NCBI GenBank assembly: GCA_902778255.1
Contig: CACYXD010000011.1
Coordinates: 82,415-146,414, forward strand
Direction: 5' to 3'
Length of the DNA: 64,000 nucleotides
DNA from: an uncultured Prevotellaceae bacterium
Lineage (GTDB): Bacteria > Bacteroidota > Bacteroidia > Bacteroidales > Bacteroidaceae
Shown: positions 59,001-64,000 of the stretch, one piece after another
Layout of the letters: each line of letters starts with the position of its first letter
How positions within the stretch are numbered: the stretch's first letter is position 1
Program-made: the position numbers and the translations under genes
The notes under the pieces: generated by a model
The model's input: the letters and a program-made list of their open reading frames with translations, nothing else
The model's database searches: none
What the model was told of the DNA's origin: nothing

Positions 59001-61731
59001 TACTGCTCTGCATACTGTTATAGACGTCCACCTTTCCGCCTTTGAGCTTGACGACATCGACGGTATCGCTCTTCAGGTTGTTGTTCCAGTAGTAGCGTTC
59101 CTGTGCCGAGAGTCGGAAGATGTAGGTCTTGTCGATGTTGAACACGGGGTGTCCGAAGGTGTAGCGTGTCTCACCCGTCTTCTCGTCCTTGAAGGCCAGG
59201 GGCACGGTGTTCTTGTCGCCGCCCAGGTTCTTGGCAATGTACTGCTTGTCGCCGAAGTAGTCGAACTTGTCGAGCGTCATCTGCTTGTAGGTGAGCAGGG
59301 TGGGCGAGTGGTAGATGCGGTTGTACTGGGCGTGGTACTCAACGATGGCCTGGCTCACGCCGTTGCCCTCGTGGCTCTGCCAAGTGCCGTTCAGGGTGTC
59401 GGAGTGAAGCGTCGTAGCGTTGGTCAGGTCGATGACGTCACCGGTCTGTCCCTCCTGATAGAGTGTGGGATAGCCCTGTGCGTAGATTTGCATGACTTTC
59501 CACTTCACGGGAGGCAGCTCCACGCGGTATTCGCCGGTGTGGGGGTCGGCATGCAGCTCTATGCGGTGACGGTCGATGTGGGCCTCGGTCTGGTACTTAT
59601 ACTTGGTGTCGTGGGCCTTGTGTACAAACACTGTGTCACGCTCTTTCTTCTGCTTGTTCAGGTTGTCATAGACCAACCACGAAGTGTTGTCGCCCTCCAA
59701 GGCCATCACCATGGTAATCTTGTTGCCGAGGTTGTTGTGCGAGAGCGAGTTGCCGAGCGGGAGTTCGCCTTGTTCCTTACCACCCACGATGCGGCCGATG
59801 AGGGTTACGCGGGTCTTGTCGTAGAAATAAATCTCATCTTTGTCGGTGGTGAAGTCATAGGTAAACTTGCCGTCGTCGTAGAAGCGGTGCCCGTCTTTCT
59901 TGGCCTGAATGGTGGTTTCGCCTCCAAGCAGATAGAACGAGAACTTACCGTTGCGGTCGGTTTCTATGGGACCCCCGGCAGCTCTCACCTCGCGGTTGTT
60001 GGCCGTGAAGGTAACGCCCGGCACGGGAATACTTGTTCCGTTATACATCACATAGCCTGAGAAGCGGTAGCCCTTGGTGACGGTGAAGATGAGGTTTTCT
60101 GTGTGGTTCGACTTGGTGTCGAAGGTGACGGGAATGCCATCGGCGCAGTCGGCCGAAAGGTTATCCTTGGGAATGTTGACGCTGACGTTGTAGGGGCCGC
60201 TCTGGTTGATGTAGTAGCGCAGTCCCTCCACTTTGTAGTATCCGCTGTCGTCGGTGCGCACCTCCACAGGTTTCACGTCGGCCGGATGCTCCTGTGTGGG
60301 CGACACTGTAACCACCACGTCGGCGATGCCCGTTCCGTCGGGGAAGCGCACATAGCCATCGACCATACCTGTCTGTACGCAGTGGCCTTCCACTTCCTCA
60401 GTATAGTTGTAGGACAGTCCCTCGCAGTCGTTCACCGAACGCACCCTATAATAATAGGTATAGACGGGCGAGGTAGTCTTGTCCTCATACTCTGTGTCGC
60501 TGATGTTGGGAGCGATTGTCTGCCAGTCCTCGTCGCTGTCTTTGGTGCGGCGCTGCACCTCGAAGTAGTCGATGGGCAGCCCGTCGGTCTCCCACTGCAG
60601 CTGCACGCTCTGCTGCTGTTCGGTCCAGTTGAGCGTGGGCAGGATGGTACCTGCGGTCTCAAAGTAGTAGTTGCCACGGCTGAAGGTGGTGAGGGCGAGT
60701 TCCGACAGGTAAAGCGATGTAGTAATGTCAACAAAGATATCCGTCACCTCAAGGCGGAAGAAGCGATAGTAATTTGTGGCATAGGTGGGATAGTCGAAAA
60801 CTGTGTATTTGGGCGATGTGACAGGCGTAGTGAGGTTCACGTCAAGAATCGTTGTCCATTCGTCGGTTTCCTTCAGCTTGGCTTTCAGCTTCCACGTCTT
60901 CGGGAAATTTCCCATATTATCCCAGTAGGAAGTCAGTTTGGCAGTGGCAGGCACGAAGTCTCTGTCTGCCTTAAACTCCACATACCACAGTCCGTCCTCT
61001 TTATAATCATCGAATGCACTCCACCTTGTGTCCACATTGTTGTCGAACAGCATGGAGGGGTTGAAACTGGGGGAATCCCACTGGGTTCCACCCATCGTGG
61101 TGAAGGACGGCTGCTCGATGGTTCTGTCGGGTTTGGAGTCGACATTGACGGTGGTGGCAGGCGGGGTGACAAATTCCAGAGAGCCATATTCGGCATGGGT
61201 GCCAAAGTATGTACCTATCCAGCCTAATTGCTTTGGTCTGTCATCATAATCGATTTCATCAAAGTTTCTGCCTTGCGCCTCACCGTATGTTTTTCCGTAG
61301 TAGCAGTTGGTGAGGATTGCCCATATGTCGCTTTTGGCGGGTGCAGATCTCATAAACGTGGCACATCCCGTCTGGTTGTCGGATTTCGTATATGATAGGC
61401 TGTTCGTGATGTGACAGAACGCGTTTGCGCCCTTCCAGCCCACAAAACCGCCGCAGTTGGTGGTGGAAGCCCCTTTAACCGTTACACTTGCTTCGCATTT
61501 GTCGATGAGCAGGACCCCTCCGTTCAATAGTCCGACAATGCCGCCATGCGAGCCGTCGCCATTGATGGAGGAGGTGATTTCGCCGTCGGTCTCACAATGC
61601 TCAATCATGCACACACCGTTCAAGTGCTGTCCAACGATGGTGCTGGCAAACTTTTGACTGGTATTGATATTCATTCTGATTCTGAGGTTGCGCAGCACGG
61701 CTCCGTCGCCGGTATAGCGGAAGGGTGCCAC
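53059..61731 (-). CDS. Main part of a giant multidomain surface protein (locus B), separated from its 5' end by a frameshift
   Basis: The 2890-aa frame has no signal peptide and really begins upstream: the frame is open past 61731 and joins the 61818-63452 ORF after one base is restored near 61880. Domains in order: a GLUG-like repeat region (1-130), F5/8 type C-like discoidin (about 207-350, NVDTRWSAF), FN3 (360-450), two carboxypeptidase-regulatory-like domains (455-640), a long unassigned region, two LamG-type concanavalin domains (about 1814-1990 and 2013-2177), then a tail of about 550 residues with the shared module and GWNWVSLNVY and GWNNIGYTPM repeats, ending RGVYIYNGKKHIIR, a T9SS motif. 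It probably forms a large surface adhesin. Confidence 0.8.
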   Translation of the reverse strand: MAPFRYTGDGAVLRNLRIRMNINTSQKFASTIVGQHLNGVCMIEHCETDGEITSSINGDGSHGGIVGLLNGGVLLIDKCEASVTVKGASTTNCGGFVGWKGANAFCHITNSLSYTKSDNQTGCATFMRSAPAKSDIWAILTNCYYGKTYGEAQGRNFDEIDYDDRPKQLGWIGTYFGTHAEYGSLEFVTPPATTVNVDSKPDRTIEQPSFTTMGGTQWDSPSFNPSMLFDNNVDTRWSAFDDYKEDGLWYVEFKADRDFVPATAKLTSYWDNMGNFPKTWKLKAKLKETDEWTTILDVNLTTPVTSPKYTVFDYPTYATNYYRFFRLEVTDIFVDITTSLYLSELALTTFSRGNYYFETAGTILPTLNWTEQQQSVQLQWETDGLPIDYFEVQRRTKDSDEDWQTIAPNISDTEYEDKTTSPVYTYYYRVRSVNDCEGLSYNYTEEVEGHCVQTGMVDGYVRFPDGTGIADVVVTVSPTQEHPADVKPVEVRTDDSGYYKVEGLRYYINQSGPYNVSVNIPKDNLSADCADGIPVTFDTKSNHTENLIFTVTKGYRFSGYVMYNGTSIPVPGVTFTANNREVRAAGGPIETDRNGKFSFYLLGGETTIQAKKDGHRFYDDGKFTYDFTTDKDEIYFYDKTRVTLIGRIVGGKEQGELPLGNSLSHNNLGNKITMVMALEGDNTSWLVYDNLNKQKKERDTVFVHKAHDTKYKYQTEAHIDRHRIELHADPHTGEYRVELPPVKWKVMQIYAQGYPTLYQEGQTGDVIDLTNATTLHSDTLNGTWQSHEGNGVSQAIVEYHAQYNRIYHSPTLLTYKQMTLDKFDYFGDKQYIAKNLGGDKNTVPLAFKDEKTGETRYTFGHPVFNIDKTYIFRLSAQERYYWNNNLKSDTVDVVKLKGGKVDVYNSMQSSTHHDTVNLNDEGEGTAYIRASQIPYMLTGENALRTITMSLELDGVHYETEPLKAYVLNVYSTPGAKDILTCSKPQLIDILRDPPGGSSSAKISKGSTLKYSYQMDMSWKAGLTLGFSVGTKVNTFTGIVAAPMGGGGVVGTNNNATSLLSTSLDLVWSGSGQRAFSYTMTANEDISTSSHNKLIGSNGDVYIGMEQNITVKPATAIRALPDSVFRLMGGEIAAKRMLEIAQGRDEKDSLFHLVREEVVTYGPEVKSTFAYSQDYIVKQLLPNLVEQLRSLMFTGTEAEAQTQANVTGKPVYLSLLQPDDDKFATINFYNGQYFYYTSKTTGSAKGNSYKIILPSDMQPDGKDEVANFYNAMKAWMEMIAQNEKEKLEATELVQNFSVDGGSGISYSEDFTSEYSCMNSFTSPISAGTVDYFDSAGGGWAVLQVVGPVVAKLLGSVLSTSAGGVDTAYGQNDNGMEVSFFGASFKFSLTPAMAFNVVPKHSESKKFNRKESFTISMDRKSHIDFDVYRVKTGTDNVQNSGVMDVFTEDNFYDLVDYNEAYLKRELDMKDIRYARSFVYRTRGGATCRPYEGERTTLFYRPGTVLDERTKKIENPQVKLDKRSVSGVPYGEPARFKAYFTNESEQPEAAYPYFNICLDEASNPKGAKVLIDGLPLTANTRTIGVNPGEVLTKTIEVYAGEDFDYEDIGIIMISLNDPDTNNKATFSVHYLRTAGTIDISSPGDKWVMNTDAQQDAQGYFMPVVISGYDKNQKNFDHIEFQYKESNRGDDYWTNLCSFYANDSLMALASGNKAKIPEHDYITTHFYGEGNEIEKAYDLRAVLFCRNGNEYLTSSSKVLSGIKDTRRPQLFDTPQPKDGILNAGDNIIFDFSENIESNYLSGITNFEVMGETNESNIQEEPSLKFEKKSYAETEAQRNFSDKDFTLDMMIKPDTTAVEMPIFSHGIDGHRLQLWLTAEKYLKVVVNDSTYLGNKKVTGSGFHHIAMVVDNTHQQLRLYNDSLVGEFEDVTYSGYGPLIFGATNEADVSTRKHYSGRMLETRLWSRAMTPDLLFSTYSERQLTGYEMGLVDYYPMNEGEGQYLTDIATGAHAKLVNTSWALPRGMSLHLDWSEQKDVKGMKLLSKALSRNEESDYTLMFWFKTDVSGRGALLSNGSGRTTDTHARDNFFIGFEGSKLKYRTNGMELVIPGDYSDGQWHHYAMTVNRAHHVANIYLDRSLKHSFYTDSLGGIDGNDIYLGNMVWYNQGTTGANVLHQENALTGNIDELCLFGQALPQSLIQRYSVKSPKGDEKGLITYMGFNRQERIKNNDYVLHPYALNQVIKKNIDGTVIDEHDSLFVDLIATVITHIDQESGAPVQAFQELKNLTYSFVGRDNQLMVSLKENNSRINKRNVYVTISDIPDLNGNYMGSPVTAAFYVDRNPLRWEKKNVDVKSYHEMGQGFTTHIINNSGASHTYTLQGLPKWLTTSKVSDIIGPQETQSIDFDVSNDLNVGTYDHVIYLVDEDGMHEPLMLSIIVEGDEPGWYVNTEMKHFSMNIIGQVRLGNDIVTDERDIVAAFNSKGQCLGKSNVSFNPATSQSALYLTVFDSTTVKQPLKFKLWHYKTGKTMVLTPSQDINFQSGQIVGSIDNPVIFSTGSSYEQTLYIYKGWNWVSLNVYSDAFRNGLNLLNRFDWKDGDIVTDDSDNLTLIYKNGQWLSNKGTAIGNASISPTKSYRIKARFFTSVEIPGNIIKQNSLRTITVEPGWNNIGYTPMLNLPIETALAQYYDHAKEGDVVKSQDEFAMFTVNMGKGEWHGSLKYMHPGRGYMLKRMGADTVKFVYPFYEPGTTFFDNTSAASRASKVMNTDHAHTMSLVAKAFGVELAEGDRLLAFANNELCGTTLLNDSLFFISICGDKSAALSFAIERDGDIIAETDAVMTYENNAVSGTPLQPTAINFVRSDALPTHGWYTLEGIKLESAPKQRGVYIYNGKKHIIR

Positions 61732-61817
61732 TACCTGAGAGCTTCCATTTATCTTCCACGAGGAGAACTCTCCGTTGCCCTCGAATATTCCGCAATATGG
61801 ATTGTTCGAATTACTTC

Positions 61818-63452
61818 CTATGACGGTGTTGTCTGTCGGGCTGGTAGGCGCCAGCAGGATGGCGTTGAGCTTGGTTTCGCCTTGCCGATGGGCGAGGTCT
61901 TGGCATCCACCCTCACCTCAAACTCGTAGAAGACGCAGGGGCGGGGCAGTGTCATGGTCAGCGTGTGGGCCTGTCGCTGCTCGGCATTGAGCACCTGCAC
62001 CACACTGTCCAGCACTACGCCGTAGCGGTTGTAAATCTTCATGCGCACCGACATCTCGGCACGGTCGTCCCAGACGTATGCCTTATTTCCTCCATACGCA
62101 TAACCTGTGGGAGCGCCTTCTTCGTAGTCCCAGTCGAGTTTCACGGTGAATTCATCTTGGTTGAGCCATTCCGAGCGCAGGTTCTTGGGCTTGAGCAGGT
62201 GTAAGCTGGAGAAGTTGGGCTGTTCGTAGGCCACGGTGGGGTTATAGGTCCATCCCCACACGGCGGTGGCTGCCCGGCGAATGCGGTAACGAACAATAGG
62301 AATGCCCAGCTCGGCATCCACTTGCTCTGCCGAGAGGTCGGCAATGAGGGTGGAGTCCTTGAAGGAGTAATTCTTTTTCTTCGGATCGAAAGGCTCGGTG
62401 ATGAGGTCCTTGAAGTCCTCCAAGCGACCGGTGAGCGAGCGCTGTATCTGGAACATGTCACCCTCAAGCAGGTCAGGGTAGTCGTTGTCCTCCACGTCCC
62501 AGGTGAGCATCACCGACCCCTTCAGGTCGTACACGGGCTGTGCGTTGAAGCGGATGGGCGCATGAATCATGGGCACCTGCTTGATAACGTTGCTCTTGAG
62601 ATCCGTCAGTTTCTCGTTCTCGCTGTCGGTGTAGCCCGCTTTCACGTAGAAGTTGGTGACCTTCTGCGACGAAGGCACATACACAAAGCCGTAAGGGTTG
62701 TCGGTAGAGAGGTCTTGGGTGTGCTCGGTGCCGTCGGCAGTGGTGTAGAAAGCCTGCGCCTTGTCGATCTTGTTGGTGCTGATCATCCACGGAATCATGA
62801 TGGAGCCTGCGTTTTCAAGTTCCGTAGGAATCGTAGGCTCTGTCACATCGGGGTTCACCACCTCGGGTGCCGATGGAACGTCAATGACGGTTTCGTCAAT
62901 GTCGATGTCGGCTCCGCTCGAATAGGCATCATTGCCCACGCGGTGGCTGTGCCAGGTCATGTGGAGGCGCTTGCCGCGCAACTCACGCGGCACTGTCCAC
63001 TCGATGTGGGCCACCATGTGATCGGTACCCTCTTCGCGATAGATGAATACGGTCCATTGTCCAGGCGTGATTTCCGTTTTCTTTTCGGTGGGCCTGTCCA
63101 GTATCACTTTTCCCGGGCACGCACTTTCCATTTTGACGTAAACAAAGGTGCGATTGCTGGAAATGTTGGTCTCGTTGACCCACCAGTTGATGACCGCCAC
63201 TCGGGTTGACTGGGCTTGTCCGTCGATGTGGTAGTAGAGCCATCCGTCGGTCTGCCAGGTATCAGAGCCGGACTGGTCGTAACAGGGCAGTTCGGCCTTG
63301 ATGACGTTCATGCCCTCAATCCATACCTTGTACTTACTGCGGTTGCCTACATAGTCTTCAGCCCATGCGCCTTGTGGCAGCAGCCAGGCGAAGAGTGCCA
63401 GTAACATCATCACCAGCATTCTTGTTCTTGTATTCATATCATTCATTTTCAT
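61818..63452 (-). CDS. 5' part of the giant surface protein, ending at a frameshift
   Basis: The 544-aa frame opens with a signal peptide (FAWLLPQGAWAEDY). Beta-rich domains follow, including an FN3-like segment (YEQPNFSSLHLLKPKNLRSE) and WTVPRELRGKRLHMTW. It reads sensibly to SPIGKA, then turns into KPSSTPSCWRLPARQTTPS and stops. In the next frame the same place reads GETKLNAILLAPTSPTD and runs directly into the ORF at 53059-61731. Restoring one base makes a single 3,464-aa protein. As it stands this part would be secreted without its T9SS sorting end. Confidence 0.78.
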   Translation of the reverse strand: MKMNDMNTRTRMLVMMLLALFAWLLPQGAWAEDYVGNRSKYKVWIEGMNVIKAELPCYDQSGSDTWQTDGWLYYHIDGQAQSTRVAVINWWVNETNISSNRTFVYVKMESACPGKVILDRPTEKKTEITPGQWTVFIYREEGTDHMVAHIEWTVPRELRGKRLHMTWHSHRVGNDAYSSGADIDIDETVIDVPSAPEVVNPDVTEPTIPTELENAGSIMIPWMISTNKIDKAQAFYTTADGTEHTQDLSTDNPYGFVYVPSSQKVTNFYVKAGYTDSENEKLTDLKSNVIKQVPMIHAPIRFNAQPVYDLKGSVMLTWDVEDNDYPDLLEGDMFQIQRSLTGRLEDFKDLITEPFDPKKKNYSFKDSTLIADLSAEQVDAELGIPIVRYRIRRAATAVWGWTYNPTVAYEQPNFSSLHLLKPKNLRSEWLNQDEFTVKLDWDYEEGAPTGYAYGGNKAYVWDDRAEMSVRMKIYNRYGVVLDSVVQVLNAEQRQAHTLTMTLPRPCVFYEFEVRVDAKTSPIGKAKPSSTPSCWRLPARQTTPS

Positions 63453-63502
63453 ATATCTGTAGTTTTATTTTACTCAGTTATGTTATTTCGCAATATTCAC
63501 CG

Positions 63503-63510
63503 CAAAGTTA
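63503..63510 (-). promoter_or_regulatory. -7 box of the giant surface protein operon
   Basis: TAACTTTG on the minus strand matches TAnnTTTG and lies 50 bases upstream of the ATG at 63452. A weak GTTG is 19 bp further upstream. Confidence 0.6.
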
Positions 63511-63591
63511 CGAAAGAATTCCGAAATCCCAACATTTTTTCTCAAATATCCTAAATTCCGCAGCACTTTAGTTTAACATTCTTTATAAGTA

Positions 63592-63640
63592 CCTGAGCAA
63601 CAAAAAGTTCTTGCTGTGGCAAGCAGCAGAGCGGCTCAGG
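63592..63640 (-). ncRNA. Possible structured RNA upstream of the giant gene
   Basis: CCTGAGC (63592-63598) pairs with GCTCAGG (63634-63640), and an inner stem CTTGC/GCAAG closes on TGTG. It lies just downstream of a -7 box read on the minus strand (63699-63706). There is no ORF in it. It may be a small RNA or part of a long leader for the giant gene. The remaining bases between 63511 and 63817 show nothing else. Confidence 0.35.
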
Positions 63641-63698
63641 ATTTGGTCATGTCAGATCTTTTACTTATCTTAGTGCTGCAAAATCATCAATGACGCGG

Positions 63699-63706
63699 CA
63701 AAGATA
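63699..63706 (-). promoter_or_regulatory. Second -7 box upstream of the giant operon
   Basis: TATCTTTG on the minus strand. It would transcribe the hairpin at 63592-63640 and could continue into the giant gene. Confidence 0.45.
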
Positions 63707-63817
63707 AGAAAAAAATCTGAGAAAATCATCGCTTTTGGCGGAATATTTTTCGTTTTTGGACAAATTTGACCATATTCTGTCCTCTGTAATCGACTCCCAC
63801 CTAGGACTTCGCAGTAG

Positions 63818-64000
63818 GCTGATAGGCTATCAAAGCGCGAGATTATACGGGCTGCAAACTTCTACCGACACATCGTGGCATTGCCGCTCATGGCTGTCCT
63901 TTTTGGAATCAAGGCCACAGACAGAGTCAAGAGTTTTCTGTTCAGATTCATCGCCGTCCCTGCCAAGTGGATCAGAACGGCACGACAATACAAACTCAAC
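63818..64000 (+). mobile_element. 3' part of an IS1380-type transposase, 5' end missing
   Basis: From a stop at 63815-63817 to the window edge the frame is open for 61 codons without a start. It reads LSKREIIRAANFYRHIVALP, then VLFGIKATDRVKSFLFRFIA and VPAKWIRTARQYKLN. The FRFI-x-VPAKWI-x-TARxYxLN stretch is the C-terminal signature of IS1380-family DDE transposases. Because a stop and unrelated sequence precede it, the element is truncated on the left; whether the 3' end and inverted repeat are intact lies outside the window. It marks the far end of locus B. Confidence 0.8.

Overview
The window comes from a Bacteroidales bacterium, most likely Prevotella in the broad sense. The evidence is the run of promoters with the Bacteroidetes -7 box TAnnTTTG instead of a sigma70 -10 box, A-rich translation starts without strong Shine-Dalgarno sites, many secreted proteins ending in a short Type IX secretion (T9SS) C-terminal motif, fimbrillin-like lipoproteins, and a xylan cluster with the gene content of the Prevotella bryantii xyn cluster. 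No CRISPR array, rRNA or susC/susD pair was found.

Layout. 0-3.8 kb: the end of an unknown gene, a 22-bp repeat array, recO, tRNA-Glu(UUC), rpsT and gyrB. 3.8-6.8 kb: an AraC regulator and a ptb-buk operon. 6.9-11.9 kb: a GH30-GH35 pair, possibly for beta-1,6-galactan, followed by a second AraC regulator. 11.9-15.3 kb: gpmI, an HD protein, ung and a DUF3109 protein on the minus strand. 15.4-19.3 kb: minus-strand lipoprotein locus A, headed by a 5'-truncated remnant of a giant surface protein gene. 19.3-20.7 kb: a gene-free stretch with a second 22-bp repeat array and a 116-bp composite hairpin, then a HigB/HigA toxin-antitoxin pair. 20.8-36.9 kb: secreted proteins (a subtilase and four large T9SS cargo proteins), a 61-aa peptide and a membrane TPR-AraC regulator. 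37-45.6 kb: a DUF4923 lipoprotein, a sialate O-acetylesterase-like esterase, and the xylan operon (GPH symporter, GH10, GH43, an ECF sigma factor and GH67, all overlapping). 45.6-50.6 kb: rnhB, sufS, a T9SS cargo protein, sufD and sufC. 50.7-51.2 kb: a toxin-antitoxin pair whose PIN toxin is cut short. 51.2-63.5 kb: locus B, a giant gene of about 10.4 kb with one frameshift, followed by two lipoproteins and a small peptide. 63.8-64 kb: the 3' part of an IS1380-type transposase.

How it fits together. The xylan genes form a complete path: extracellular cleavage (GH10, esterase), oligomer uptake (symporter) and trimming (GH43, GH67), with an ECF sigma factor translated from within the same message. 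Loci A and B are paralogous. Each has a giant T9SS protein, a lipoprotein built from the same approximately 85-aa module that recurs in the giant's C-terminal part, a fimbrillin-like lipoprotein and a peptide of under 50 aa. Together they look like a surface structure that is intact, apart from the frameshift, in B and decayed in A.

The least expected DNA-level signals are tandem heptanucleotide repeats of differing sequence but constant 7-bp period at seven places, some inside housekeeping genes, and two matching six-unit, 22-bp-period arrays with helically phased A-tracts.
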